From: Candidatus Curtissbacteria bacterium RIFCSPHIGHO2_01_FULL_41_11
Lineage (GTDB): Bacteria; Patescibacteriota; Microgenomatia; Curtissbacterales; GWA2-41-24
Reading direction: 5' to 3'
Length of the DNA stretch: 64,000 nucleotides
Assembly: GCA_001776335.1 (NCBI GenBank)
Contig: MFAZ01000043.1
Span: 10,963-74,962 of the forward strand
Shown: positions 25,641 to 33,860 of the stretch, piece by piece
Layout of the letters: the number at the start of each line of letters is the position of its first letter
Numbering within the stretch: the stretch's first letter is position 1
The notes under the pieces: generated by a model
Told to the model about the DNA's origin: nothing
Database searches by the model: none
The model's input: the letters and a program-made list of their open reading frames with translations, nothing else
Translations under genes and position numbers: made by a program

Positions 25641-25979
25641 ATGCCAGAACAAAAGAATAAGGAAAAAGTACTTATTGGTCAAGTTACCGAAACAAGCAGT
25701 GCTGATTCCTTTATAGCGAGAGACTTGCAGGAGAGAAAAGAAGAATACTACGCAACCAGTGGTAAGACGCTAACGGCTAGTCCGGTTGGGCAATCCAATT
25801 CGCCAGGCCAAATTGGCATTTTAAAACCAGGTTCCTATACATCCGGTCATGCCTCAACTGAAGAAAATCGCCCAGTTCAGACCGGTGGGGTGGTAATTGA
25901 TTTTAGTAATTTTAAAGAAAACGCTTCGGGCGTCGGTCGAGAACTTGTTGCAGACAGGCAGAATAGAAAAGCTGCGTAG
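25641..25979 (+). CDS. Small hydrophilic protein, unknown
   Basis: 112 aa, rich in Ser, Thr, Gly, Gln and charged residues, with no helix-forming hydrophobic stretch; probably mostly disordered. It starts MPEQKNKEKVLIGQVTE and ends DRQNRKAA. No family is recognised. The case for a gene is a promoter, an upstream purine-rich GAAAGGG and a frame with no competing gene. It is convergent with the HU gene (27 nt apart). Confidence 0.55.
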   Translation: MPEQKNKEKVLIGQVTETSSADSFIARDLQERKEEYYATSGKTLTASPVGQSNSPGQIGILKPGSYTSGHASTEENRPVQTGGVVIDFSNFKENASGVGRELVADRQNRKAA

Positions 25980-26006
25980 TATAAGCTTCCTTATTATATT
26001 AGAGAT

Positions 26007-26279
26007 TTACTTGATTAACCTTCTGAGGGTTTTGCCTGCTGTGAATCCGGGAAGTTTGTGTGCAGAAATCTGAATGGCCCCGCCGGTTTGAGGATTTCTT
26101 CCTTTTCTAGTGGCTCTGGTTCTGACTTTGAAAGTACCGAATCCTGTAATTACGACCTTGTCCCCTTTTAAAAGTGCTTCTCTGATGGAGCCAAAAACTG
26201 AGTTGACAGCATCGAATCCTGCTTTTTTGGTAAGGCCAACTTTTTTTGCTACTCTTTCTGCCAGTTCGTTTTTTGTCAT
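26007..26279 (-). CDS. hup: HU-family DNA-binding protein
   Basis: 90 aa, the standard HU length. TKNELAERVAKKVGLTKK at the N-terminus, then GDKVVITGFGTFKVRTRATRKGRNPQTG (the beta-arm signature GFGxFxxxxRxxRxGRNPxTG), then FTAGKTLRRLIK. A dimeric nucleoid protein that bends DNA. A -10 (TATAAT near 26299-26304) lies in the short gap after rny, so it probably has its own promoter. There is only one arm motif, so HU rather than a long IHF variant is preferred. Confidence 0.93.
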   Translation of the reverse strand: MTKNELAERVAKKVGLTKKAGFDAVNSVFGSIREALLKGDKVVITGFGTFKVRTRATRKGRNPQTGGAIQISAHKLPGFTAGKTLRRLIK

Positions 26280-26311
26280 AAATTATTTTGGTAAGGGGGA
26301 TTATATCTCAA

Positions 26312-27793
26312 TTATTTTGCTATGTCTACAGCTCTGGTTTCGCGAATTACAGTCACGGCAATTTGGCCGGGATAGGTGAGTTCTTTTTCCAACCTTTCTT
26401 TAATATCGTGAGCTAAATTTATAATGCCCGAATCGTCCAAGATTTCCGGGTTAACAATAACTCTAATTTCGCGGCCAGCCTGTATCGCGTATGCTTTGTC
26501 TACACCTGGGAAGCTTGTTGCTATTTTTTCTATCTCTGTTAGCCTTTTTATGTACTGTTCAACCGGTTCGTGACGAGCTCCGGGACGGGCCCCGGAAACT
26601 GAGTCTGCGAGATGTACAATTATGGACTCAATGCTTGAAAATGGTTCATCCTCGTGGTGTTGGGCGATGCAATCTATTACTTCCTGAGGGAAATTCCATC
26701 TTTTTGCTAGTTCGACTCCCAGCTGGACGTGGGTGCCTTCTTTATCCATTTGAGTTTTGCCTATATCATGGAAAAGACCCCCTGTTGCAGCGATTGTGGT
26801 ATTAGCACCTAATTCTTCTGCCAATTTTTTTGCAATTTTGCCTGTTTCCAGACATGCAATAAGCTGGTTTTGCCCGTATGAGTAGCGAAATTTCAACCTA
26901 CCGAGCGTGTCAAGTGTTTCCTGGGGAAGATTATAAAGACCGAGTTCGTGTGCAGCTTTTCTCCCGGCTTCGGACATATCTCTATCTACCAGTTCTTTAG
27001 CTTTTTCAACAAGCTGTTCGATTCTTGTGGGTTGGATGCGGGCATCTTTTACCAACCACTCCAAAGCAATTCTTGCGACCTCTCTCCGTACAGGATCAAA
27101 AGAGGATAACCTAACCTCTCCCGCTACTTCACTGTCAAGTTCTACGTCTACGCCAGTGGCAAGCTCAAAAGCTCTTATGTTTCTGCCTTCTTTTCCTATA
27201 ATCCTGCCTTTAATCTCTTCTGACTCAAGTCTGATTGTGGTTACTGTATATTCGGCGACCCAATCGGTGGCGCCTGCAATCATGGAGTTCACTAGGATTT
27301 CTTTCGCTCTTTCGTCCGAGGCTTCTTTAACTTTTTCTTCTGCTTCTTTTATTCTTTTAGCAATTTCGCCGGAAAGCTCCTTTTCGACATTCTCAAGAAT
27401 TATTTTCTTGGCTTCATCTCTTGTTGTTGAAGTTACTTTTGAAAGTTTTGAAATTAAGTCTTCTCTTATTTTTACCAGTTCCTGTTCCTTTTTGACGTAG
27501 GATGCTTTAGCTTGCGCTATTTCTTTTTCTTGATTTTCGATTTTAGTTATTTTGTCTTCGAAGACCTGTGCTTTTTGAGCAATATTCTTTTCAATTTCCA
27601 AGGACTCTTCGCGTAATTTTCTCGCCTCTTCTTCTGCTGCTTTTTTAATTCTATAAGCCTCATCTCTTGCGTCTTGAATTATCTCTCTGGCTTGCGATGT
27701 TGGATCTTGGGAGGATTTTTGAACGTTACCCACAGAAACGACTACCTTTGTGGGCGAATCAGTATTTTGAGGATCTGAAAAAGATCTTTTCAT
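26312..27793 (-). CDS. rny: Ribonuclease Y lacking the N-terminal membrane anchor
   Basis: 493 aa. A charged coiled coil (about 35-175, EEEARKLREESLEIEKN and similar) is followed by the conserved TTIRLESEEIKGRIIGKEGRNIR (KH domain, about 190-250) and an HD domain with GLFHDIGK (about 340) and CIAQHHEDEP. RNase Y is the endonuclease that starts mRNA decay and is normally tethered by an N-terminal helix. Here the frame starts MKRSFSDPQNTDSPTK with no hydrophobic segment, and a TAA lies in frame about 40 nt upstream, so no anchor can be added. It may be soluble. Confidence 0.93.
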   Translation of the reverse strand: MKRSFSDPQNTDSPTKVVVSVGNVQKSSQDPTSQAREIIQDARDEAYRIKKAAEEEARKLREESLEIEKNIAQKAQVFEDKITKIENQEKEIAQAKASYVKKEQELVKIREDLISKLSKVTSTTRDEAKKIILENVEKELSGEIAKRIKEAEEKVKEASDERAKEILVNSMIAGATDWVAEYTVTTIRLESEEIKGRIIGKEGRNIRAFELATGVDVELDSEVAGEVRLSSFDPVRREVARIALEWLVKDARIQPTRIEQLVEKAKELVDRDMSEAGRKAAHELGLYNLPQETLDTLGRLKFRYSYGQNQLIACLETGKIAKKLAEELGANTTIAATGGLFHDIGKTQMDKEGTHVQLGVELAKRWNFPQEVIDCIAQHHEDEPFSSIESIIVHLADSVSGARPGARHEPVEQYIKRLTEIEKIATSFPGVDKAYAIQAGREIRVIVNPEILDDSGIINLAHDIKERLEKELTYPGQIAVTVIRETRAVDIAK

Positions 27794-27930
27794 CTTATAT
27801 TTAAATCCAAAAGGAGAAAACCCGCTTTGGGGTTATGAAGCTTTAATTAAATATTTACTTGTTTTCTCGATAATCTCGGGAAAAATCATATCTAAAACTT
27901 ACTCCTAATGGTGTTTTTCTCAAGAAAATT

Positions 27931-28587
27931 CTACCGCTTATTGGAAAATATTGCAAATACCTCTTTAATGGTTTCAAAATCAAAGCCTTTTGAAATTAAA
28001 TATTGGTAAATTTTCTTTTTTAAGTCAAGATTTGACAAATTTTGCCAACTTTTAATTTTCTTTTGGAGAGCTTTTTTTGCATATTCTGTTTCTTTATCAG
28101 ATTTTGAAAGCAAATTTTCAATTATACTATCTGAAATACCTTTTTTTCTCAGCTCAAGTTTTAATAATCTTGATCCTCTGGGTCTGCTTCTCAATCTGGA
28201 TTCCACATACCATTTTGCAAATTCCAAGTCATTTATGTAGCTGTATTTTTTTAATTTTGAAATAATTTTTTCTATGAGTGGACTTTCCGATGCCTGGTTG
28301 AATTTTACGTTTTCCCTGACTGCTATTTTTTTTATTAAGTGATCCCTTACTTCTTTTTCACTTCTTTGCCTGAAGGAAAGAAAGTTGGTGGCAATTTCAG
28401 TAAGTTTTGAGAGTTGTTCGCGGACCAATATTTTGGAAATCTCATCTTCGGTTAAGATTTTGCCAACTTTCAAATTATTTTCTAGAAGACTTTGGTCACT
28501 AATTCCAAAAGCAAATTTCCCATCAAGAAAAATGTTAAATCTTGAAGTGTTCTTTTTTTGTGGTTCGATTAAAGAAATTTTGGGCAC
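27931..28587 (-). CDS. recX: RecX-family RecA regulator
   Basis: 218 aa, longer than E. coli RecX (166) but similar to Gram-positive forms. Helical repeats fit the family: FLSFRQRSEKEVRDHL (about 66-81), YINDLEFAKWYVESRLRSRPRGSRLLKLELRKKGISD (about 117-153) and a C-terminal repeat LISKGFDFETIKEVF. RecX binds RecA filaments and modulates their growth. It lies 5 nt downstream of recA, the classic arrangement. The 27794-27930 gap after it holds a weak hairpin with a T-rich tail (AACCC/GGGTT) near 27805-27830. Confidence 0.88.
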   Translation of the reverse strand: MPKISLIEPQKKNTSRFNIFLDGKFAFGISDQSLLENNLKVGKILTEDEISKILVREQLSKLTEIATNFLSFRQRSEKEVRDHLIKKIAVRENVKFNQASESPLIEKIISKLKKYSYINDLEFAKWYVESRLRSRPRGSRLLKLELRKKGISDSIIENLLSKSDKETEYAKKALQKKIKSWQNLSNLDLKKKIYQYLISKGFDFETIKEVFAIFSNKR

Positions 28588-28592
28588 TAAAC

Positions 28593-29669
28593 TTATGCAG
28601 CGAGTGTTTCTGGAAGTTCTTCTTCTTCGTGGTCCTCTTTGCCTATGTTGTTTGTAACTTTAACCGGCCGAGAGGTGCTCTTTTTCATTTTTGTCCAAAT
28701 TTCTTTTTCCAGGGCTGCCGCTTCTTTTTTGTGTTCCAAAATATATGCTTTGGCGCTTTCCCGTCCTTGTCCAATTAATTTTGCGCCCATCCTGAAAAAT
28801 GCCCCTGATTTTGTTATAAGACCAAGTTCGACTGCAACATCCAAAAGTCCTGCTTCTTTTGACATGCCTTCTTCACTCATAATATCGAACTCTGCAATTC
28901 TGAATGGTGGAGCAACTTTATTTTTGACAACTTTTACCCGGTGCCGGGAACCGACAACCTTTTCTCCTTCTTTTATGTTTTCGATTCTTCTGATATCGAG
29001 ACGGATCGAGGAATAAAATTTGAGAGCACGTCCACCCGGGGTTGTTTCCGGGTTGCCAAACATAACACCAATTTTTTCGCGCAGTTGGTTTGTAAATATT
29101 GCGACCGTTTTGGATTTGGAAATTGCACCGGTTAGCTTTCGCAGGGCTTGTGACATAAGTCTTGCCTGAACCCCCATCATTGAATCTCCCATTTCCCCTT
29201 CTATCTCTGCACGTGGTACAAGAGCGGCGACTGAATCAATAACGATTACGTCAATCGCGCCTGAGCGGATTAAGGTTTCTGTGATTTCAAGTGCCTGCTC
29301 ACCGGTATCGGGTTGAGAAATGAGAAGATCATCGAGGTTGACTCCCATTTTTTGAGCCCACAGGGGGTCAAGTGCATGCTCTGCATCAATTAGCGCCGCG
29401 CTTCCGCCGTTTTTTTGAGCTTGAGCGATTATCGAAAGACAAAGGGAAGTTTTCCCAGATGCTTCCGGTCCGAAGATTTCGATTATTCTGCCTCTTGGAA
29501 GACCGCCAACTCCAAGAGCCAGATCTACGGGAACAGAACCGGTTGAGATAACATCTACTCCCAGCTTGCCCACAGAATCTCCCATCTTCATGATGGAGCC
29601 TTTCCCGTAAGCTTTTTCTATTTGGGAAATGGCAGTCAAAATTGCTTGTTTCTTTGCGTCAGAACTCAT
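28593..29669 (-). CDS. recA: RecA recombinase
   Basis: 358 aa. Walker A is GPEASGKTSL (about 66-75), Walker B is VIVIDSVAAL (about 140-149), loop L2 region includes TNQLREKIGVMFGNPETTPGG. The C-terminus is acidic (EDHEEEELPETLAA), as usual. It forms the strand-exchange filament for homologous recombination and repair. It is followed by recX. Two direct repeats overlap the promoter and may be an operator. Confidence 0.98.
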   Translation of the reverse strand: MSSDAKKQAILTAISQIEKAYGKGSIMKMGDSVGKLGVDVISTGSVPVDLALGVGGLPRGRIIEIFGPEASGKTSLCLSIIAQAQKNGGSAALIDAEHALDPLWAQKMGVNLDDLLISQPDTGEQALEITETLIRSGAIDVIVIDSVAALVPRAEIEGEMGDSMMGVQARLMSQALRKLTGAISKSKTVAIFTNQLREKIGVMFGNPETTPGGRALKFYSSIRLDIRRIENIKEGEKVVGSRHRVKVVKNKVAPPFRIAEFDIMSEEGMSKEAGLLDVAVELGLITKSGAFFRMGAKLIGQGRESAKAYILEHKKEAAALEKEIWTKMKKSTSRPVKVTNNIGKEDHEEEELPETLAA

Positions 29670-29728
29670 GTGGGGGCAGAGGCCAAGTTATTATTACAAT
29701 AGTTTTTATGAAATTACAAGTGACACTT

Positions 29729-29757
29729 ATTATACTATCCGAATATTACCCGAATAT
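29729..29757 (-). promoter_or_regulatory. recA promoter with tandem 11-bp direct repeats
   Basis: Minus-strand TATAAT (29734-29729). Immediately upstream are two adjacent copies, ATATTCGGGTA (29757-29747) and ATATTCGGATA (29746-29736), covering the -35 area. They are direct, not inverted, and match neither the E. coli nor the Bacillus LexA box as I know them. Confidence 0.6.
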
Positions 29758-29787
29758 CAACAGCCACGTGTTAAAATAATAATTCAC

Positions 29788-29858
29788 CGGGGAGTAGTAT
29801 AGTGGTAATACGCGCCGCTGGGGGTGGTGTATCGGGAGTTCGATTCTCCCCTCCCCGA
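29788..29858 (+). tRNA. tRNA-Pro (anticodon GGG)
   Basis: 71 nt. Acceptor stem CGGGGAG/CTCCCCG, D arm GTAT...ATAC with AGTGGTA loop, anticodon stem CGCCG/TGGTG with loop CTGGGGG (U33, anticodon GGG), T arm GGGAG TTCGATT CTCCC, discriminator A. C1:G72 with discriminator A is the bacterial tRNA-Pro identity pattern. The next three bases are CAC, so CCA is not encoded and must be added. It lies divergent from recA. Confidence 0.93.
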
Positions 29859-29867
29859 CACTCGGAT

Positions 29868-29898
29868 TTGACAAAGGATATTTAAAAAGTGTTAGATA
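29868..29898 (+). promoter_or_regulatory. Promoter of the 29906 gene
   Basis: TTGACA (29868-29873), 19-bp spacer, TAGATA (29893-29898), with ATG 7 nt later; near-leaderless. Confidence 0.45.
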
Positions 29899-29905
29899 TA
29901 CAAAG

Positions 29906-30358
29906 ATGAAATTTTTGGAAAAGCTTCCTTTTTTTGGCAAAAAACAGTCACCAGCAGAAAATCTGCAGCCGGCTTCTCCTGCTCCGGGAAGTCCTGAAGC
30001 AAAACAGGCGACAGCAAACATACTTGCGCAAAACCTGGCAAATCTAGAAAACAATGCTGCAATGGCAAAGGAGTCTGGAGTAGCAAGTACTGACGCATCA
30101 ACAATTTCTGCACTTGAACAAAAGCTCGCGGAAGGTGGTGTAACACCAACTGTAAATCCTGATGTTAAGAAAGCGGAGTTCAGCACGCCACCACCCCTAC
30201 CGGTGACCTTCGGTCAGGTGGAAGGTCCAAAACCGAGCGCGGCTACAGTAGAAAGTTTGACTGCAGAAGTTACAAAACTGGCACAGGCGGATGCCGAATC
30301 AGAAGCGACTGCGAGCATTCCACCAAAACCCGTTTCTACTCTAGATAAAGCTGCTTAG
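29906..30358 (+). CDS. Ala/Pro-rich low-complexity protein, unknown
   Basis: 150 aa starting MKFLEKLPFFGKKQSPAEN. After this short amphipathic start the protein is rich in Ala, Pro, Ser, Thr and Glu (SPAPGSPEAKQATA, TPPPLPVTFG) and is probably disordered. No family is recognised. A convincing TTGACA promoter lies just upstream. The opposite-strand frame across it is an unlikely gene. It is convergent with the 30368-30595 gene. Confidence 0.6.
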   Translation: MKFLEKLPFFGKKQSPAENLQPASPAPGSPEAKQATANILAQNLANLENNAAMAKESGVASTDASTISALEQKLAEGGVTPTVNPDVKKAEFSTPPPLPVTFGQVEGPKPSAATVESLTAEVTKLAQADAESEATASIPPKPVSTLDKAA

Positions 30359-30367
30359 AAAATTAAA

Positions 30368-30595
30368 TTAAATTTCTATAGTAGAGTTTTCTCGAAGATT
30401 TATTTTTGGGGGTAATACTGCTTCGAGTAAAAATGCTTGTTCGTATTGTCGACCAGTTTTTTCATCGCAGAATTCCACATTTGAACTTTGTGAATCCGCT
30501 TCTATCTTACGATTGAGATCGGTCTTTTGTATTGCAAACCCGACTCCAGTGATTATACCTACAATTGATAGTGTGCTTAAAACTTCTCTTCTCAC
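30368..30595 (-). CDS. Small membrane-anchored protein at the end of the alpha operon
   Basis: 75 aa beginning with GTG that overlaps the rpsI stop codon (TTAGTG), so probably translationally coupled. One hydrophobic segment (LSTLSIVGIITGVGFAI, about 6-22) is followed by a soluble part with a single Cys in VEFCDEKTGRQYEQ. No family is recognised. The position, last in a ribosomal operon, and the stop/start overlap support a real gene. Confidence 0.6.
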   Translation of the reverse strand: MRREVLSTLSIVGIITGVGFAIQKTDLNRKIEADSQSSNVEFCDEKTGRQYEQAFLLEAVLPPKINLRENSTIEI

Positions 30596-31038
30596 TAACG
30601 CTTTGGGCTTTGTTTGCCTTTCCGGGCTTTTTGGGCTCTTCCGTATTTTCGACGTTCCTTAACCCTTGGGTCACGTGTCAATAATCCTGCTTTTTTAAGA
30701 GCTGGGCGGAATGCCGGGTCTGCTTCTGTGAGGGCATGCGCTATTCCGTGTATGGCCGCTTCCAACTGACTGTTTTTGCCGGATCCTGAAATATTGATAG
30801 TCGCATAGTATGATTCCTGCGTTTTTGTGAGAACAAAAGGTTTTTGCAATTTAACTTTAGAAGTCGGCCCGGGGAAATATTTTTCAGCGGGTTTAGAGTT
30901 TACTGTAAGATCCCCTTTTCCTTTGAACAGTCTGACTCTTGCTGTTGCTTCTTTTCGCCTGCCATGGGAGCTAACGTAGTCCTTTTTTGGTTTCTTATCT
31001 GTTGCTTGTTTTTTTGTACTTTCTTCTTGATCTGCCAT
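30595..31038 (-). CDS. rpsI: Ribosomal protein S9 (uS9)
   Basis: 147 aa from the ATG 1 nt after the rplM stop. The first ~27 residues are a charged extension (MADQEESTKKQATDKKPKKD), then the S9 core SHGRRKEATARVRLFKGKGDLTVN, and the C-terminus is the typical DPRVKERRKYGRAQKARKGKQSPKR, whose tail reaches the ribosomal P site. Usual C-terminal SKR is SPKR here. It pairs with rplM (L13), as in most bacteria. Confidence 0.95.
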   Translation of the reverse strand: MADQEESTKKQATDKKPKKDYVSSHGRRKEATARVRLFKGKGDLTVNSKPAEKYFPGPTSKVKLQKPFVLTKTQESYYATINISGSGKNSQLEAAIHGIAHALTEADPAFRPALKKAGLLTRDPRVKERRKYGRAQKARKGKQSPKR

Positions 31039-31039
31039 T

Positions 31040-31450
31040 TTATTGTTTGAATTTGTCTTTGTAAGCATGTTCTTTTTCCGGATAAATAAAAAGTTTTCTC
31101 ATCATCTCTTTACCAATTTTATTTTTGGGCAGCATACCCACAACGCTATGTCTCAGGAGCTCTTGGGGTTTTTGTTTTCTGACTTCTGCCGCCGTTTTTG
31201 ATTTAAGACCTCCGGGATAGCCGGAGTGATGATAATAGATTTTTTGGTTTTCTTTCTTGCCTGAAAGTTTTATTTTTGAGGTGTTTATGACTACAATATT
31301 ATCTCCGCAATCCAAATGAGGAGTGTAATATGGCTTATTTTTACCCATCAAAATTGTGGCAATTTTGGTGGAAAGCCTGCCGAGAACTTCATCTTTTGCA
31401 TCTATAAGATGCCATTTTCTTGTTATGTCTTTTGGTTTAATGTTTTTCAT
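31040..31450 (-). CDS. rplM: Ribosomal protein L13 (uL13)
   Basis: 136 aa. Binds 23S rRNA early in large-subunit assembly. Typical text: RKWHLIDAKDEVLGRLSTKIA, YTPHLDCGDNIVVINTSKIKLSGKK, YYHHSGYPGGLK, LLRHSVVGMLPKNKIG and the end KLFIYPEKEHAYKDKF. The length is near the bacterial norm (~142). Coupled to rpsI downstream; 32 nt separate it from rplQ. Confidence 0.97.
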   Translation of the reverse strand: MKNIKPKDITRKWHLIDAKDEVLGRLSTKIATILMGKNKPYYTPHLDCGDNIVVINTSKIKLSGKKENQKIYYHHSGYPGGLKSKTAAEVRKQKPQELLRHSVVGMLPKNKIGKEMMRKLFIYPEKEHAYKDKFKQ

Positions 31451-31482
31451 GTATACGCTGATTTTACTGATTTAGGTTGATT

Positions 31483-31920
31483 TTAATGATGATGCGACTT
31501 ACTTTGTTTTCTAGCAACCGATTTCTTTTGAATACTCTCAACTGTTAGTGGTTTTTCTGTTTTCTTTCCAACCTTTATGAGTTCTAATCTTGCCATAGGG
31601 GCAGCATCTCCGCGACGAGGCGCAAGCTTAATGATACGAGAATAACCACCTGCCCTGTCTTTGAAAGAAGGTGCGATTTCTTTTGTCAATTTTTGAAATG
31701 CCGGACTTGACAGCTTGTTTGCGATTATTCGTTTTTGGGCTAAACCGTTTTTCCTTGCTACTGTTATCAACTTCTCGACATAAGCTCTAGCAAACTTCGC
31801 TTTTGCCAGTGTAGTGGTTAGGCGCCCACTGGCAATAAGTGAGCTCGCCAAGTTTCCGAGAAGCGCTTGTCTCGCATTGGTATCTCTTCCAAGCTTGCGA
31901 CCAAATACTGCGTGTCTCAC
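31483..31920 (-). CDS. rplQ: Ribosomal protein L17 (bL17)
   Basis: 145 aa. MRHAVFGRKLGRDTNARQALLGNLASSLI is the bL17 start (family MRHRxxGRKLGRxxxHRxALLRNL, with the usual His before Arg replaced). TTLAKAKFARAYVEKLIT and GGYSRIIKLAPRRGDAAPMARLEL follow. The last ~25 residues are a basic/His extension ending SHHH. The ATG overlaps the rpoA stop by 4 nt, the common alpha-operon coupling. Confidence 0.95.
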   Translation of the reverse strand: MRHAVFGRKLGRDTNARQALLGNLASSLIASGRLTTTLAKAKFARAYVEKLITVARKNGLAQKRIIANKLSSPAFQKLTKEIAPSFKDRAGGYSRIIKLAPRRGDAAPMARLELIKVGKKTEKPLTVESIQKKSVARKQSKSHHH

Positions 31921-32837
31921 TCTCTTGCGACCCCTTTCTCCCTAAGTTTTTCGTCGACTAAAGCGATCGACTTAGGACCCATGTTTTTCATTTTCAAAAG
32001 CTCCCTTCTGTCGACATGCAAAAAGTCACCAATAGTTTCGATCTTGCCTGATTTAAGACTGTTTGTCAGTCTTACTGGAAGATCAAGTTCTTCAAGAGAC
32101 GTTTTTATAACTTCGTCTGAAACTGTTGAGCTCGGTGCTTCTTTCTGTTTTTTGGCAGCAGTTTGTGGTTGATGGATTGTCATAAAATGATCAACCAAAA
32201 TTTTTGCCGCCTGCTTAAGCGCTTCTTGAGGTTTGATAGTACCATCGGTCGTAATTTCAAGCGTCAGTTTGTCGTAATTTGTAAGCCTGCCGACACGAGT
32301 TGCTTCTACTTTGTAGTTGACATGAGTAATAGGCGAGAAGTTTGCATCAATTGGAATAACTCCAATTTCTCCAGTTTTTCTCTCATCTGCCAGCGAGTAA
32401 CCACTACCATTTTCAGCGATTAGATGAACTGTCAATCTGGCTTTTGCGTCCGCAAGGTGAGCCAGTACTAGATCGCCGTTTATGATTTCAACTCCTGCTG
32501 AAGTTTGAATATCGCCCGCTTTAACAACCTTGGGACCTTTGACATCAAGTGTAAGTCTAACCGGTTTGTCTGACGAAATCTTAAGTCTAACTTTTTTAAG
32601 ATTAAGGATAAATTCAACAATGTCTTCGGTTATGCCGGGCATTGATGAAAATTGATGACGTACTCCGGAGATTTTTACCTGAGTAATAGCGGCACCTTGC
32701 AGGGATGTCAAAAGAACTCGTCTGATTGAAGTTCCAATGGTATGACCATAGCCCTGATCAAGCGGTTCTATGATAAACTTACCAAAATCTGCAGTTTCTT
32801 TTTCTGTTTGTAATTCTATTTGAGATAAATCAAGCAT
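31917..32837 (-). CDS. rpoA: RNA polymerase alpha subunit
   Basis: 306 aa. The N-terminal dimerisation domain has FIIEPLDQGYGHTIGTSIRRVLLTSLQGAAIT and YKVEATRVGRLTNYDKLTLEI. After a linker (~230-255, KKQKEAPSSTVSDE), the C-terminal domain has LPVRLTNSLKSGKIETIGDFLHVDRRELLKMKNMGPKS. The alpha-CTD is therefore present and could contact UP elements or activators. It sits between rpsD and rplQ. Confidence 0.97.
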   Translation of the reverse strand: MLDLSQIELQTEKETADFGKFIIEPLDQGYGHTIGTSIRRVLLTSLQGAAITQVKISGVRHQFSSMPGITEDIVEFILNLKKVRLKISSDKPVRLTLDVKGPKVVKAGDIQTSAGVEIINGDLVLAHLADAKARLTVHLIAENGSGYSLADERKTGEIGVIPIDANFSPITHVNYKVEATRVGRLTNYDKLTLEITTDGTIKPQEALKQAAKILVDHFMTIHQPQTAAKKQKEAPSSTVSDEVIKTSLEELDLPVRLTNSLKSGKIETIGDFLHVDRRELLKMKNMGPKSIALVDEKLREKGVARE

Positions 32838-32858
32838 CTTATATTTTCACCCCCCTCA

Positions 32859-33461
32859 CTATCTAGAGTAATACTCTACTATTAATTTTTCATTAATATC
32901 TGCTTCTATTTCTTCTCTTTGTGGCAGAGTGTTTATTTTTCCTACTGTTGCCTTTCGCGTAAGCCATGACGGTGTTTTTGGTTCCAAACTTGCTAACTTT
33001 TTGATAAAATCTAGATTGGCAGTTTTAGGAGAGAGTGAAACAATGTCTCCTATTTTAACATTGAATGAAGGAATAGTCACCCTTTTGTCATTAACAAAAA
33101 CATGACCATGATTTACAAGTTGTCTTGCTTGAGGACGACTATTTGCAAGTCCCATTCGATAGATAACATTATCGAGTCTAGATTCTAATAGTTGCAAAAG
33201 CGCTTCGCCGGTTGAGCCTTTTTTGGAGGCGGCTTTGTTGTAATACTTTTGGAATTGTCTTTCTAAAACTCCATACATTCTTTTAACTTTTTGCTTTTCC
33301 CGAAGCTGAATACCATGCTCTGAAAGCTTTCTTCGGCCTTTTGCCCCGTGTTGACCTGGTGGCCCTGCATTTTTTTTGATAACCGGACAATTCGGTGAAC
33401 CGCAAATGGCCATTCCCTCTGCTCTGCACAATCTATGTTTTGGTCCTGTATATCTAGCCAT
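32859..33461 (-). CDS. rpsD: Ribosomal protein S4 (uS4)
   Basis: 200 aa from the ATG at 33461 (MARYTGPKHRLCR), which follows the rpsK stop by 10 nt; longer in-frame starts would overlap rpsK. The N-terminus keeps Cys residues of a C+ zinc form (LCRAEGMAICGSPNCPV). GQHGAKGRRKLSEHGIQLREKQKVKRMYG is the classic S4 segment, and RLDNVIYRMGLANSRPQARQLVNHGHVFVNDKRV is the S4 RNA-binding domain. In many bacteria S4 represses its own operon by binding the leader; no such pseudoknot was identified here. Confidence 0.96.
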   Translation of the reverse strand: MARYTGPKHRLCRAEGMAICGSPNCPVIKKNAGPPGQHGAKGRRKLSEHGIQLREKQKVKRMYGVLERQFQKYYNKAASKKGSTGEALLQLLESRLDNVIYRMGLANSRPQARQLVNHGHVFVNDKRVTIPSFNVKIGDIVSLSPKTANLDFIKKLASLEPKTPSWLTRKATVGKINTLPQREEIEADINEKLIVEYYSR

Positions 33462-33471
33462 GGTAACGTCT

Positions 33472-33855
33472 TTAGACTCGTCTCCTTTTGCTTGCTCTTG
33501 GGCCATTGTGTGGAATCGGCGTAACGTCTGCAATCATAGTTATATCGAGACCTGCGGATTTAAAAGCTCTTATTGCCCCGTCTCGTCCAGGACCGGGACC
33601 CTTTATATAAACTTCAACACTTGTTATTCCTTTTTCTTTGGCTTTTTTTGCAACTGTTTCAACAGCACTTGTTGCAGCATATGGCGTTGATTTTCGAGCG
33701 CCTTTAAATCCTGACGCTCCTGCAGAACCCCACATTAGTGAATTTCCTTGAGGATCTGTAATGTTGACCAAAGTATTATTAAAAGTCGCTGTAACATACG
33801 CTTTTCCGCTTGTAACATTTATCTTTTTTTCTTTTTTCTTTTGTTGGATAGCCAT
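33472..33855 (-). CDS. rpsK: Ribosomal protein S11 (uS11)
   Basis: 127 aa. The core is VTSGKAYVTATFNNTLVNITDPQGNSLMWGSAGASGFKGARKSTPYAAT, with GPGPGRDGAIRAFKSAGLDITMIADVTPIPHNGPRASKRRRV at the end (family PHNGCRPPKRRRV). Forms part of the platform and the mRNA exit region. Five nt separate it from rpsM. Confidence 0.97.
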   Translation of the reverse strand: MAIQQKKKEKKINVTSGKAYVTATFNNTLVNITDPQGNSLMWGSAGASGFKGARKSTPYAATSAVETVAKKAKEKGITSVEVYIKGPGPGRDGAIRAFKSAGLDITMIADVTPIPHNGPRASKRRRV

Positions 33856-33860
33856 CTAAA

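Noticed and set aside
29746..30186. Minus-strand open frame of ~146 codons
   Set aside because: It crosses the tRNA-Pro gene and the plus-strand gene with the better promoter; its composition is that of an antisense shadow.
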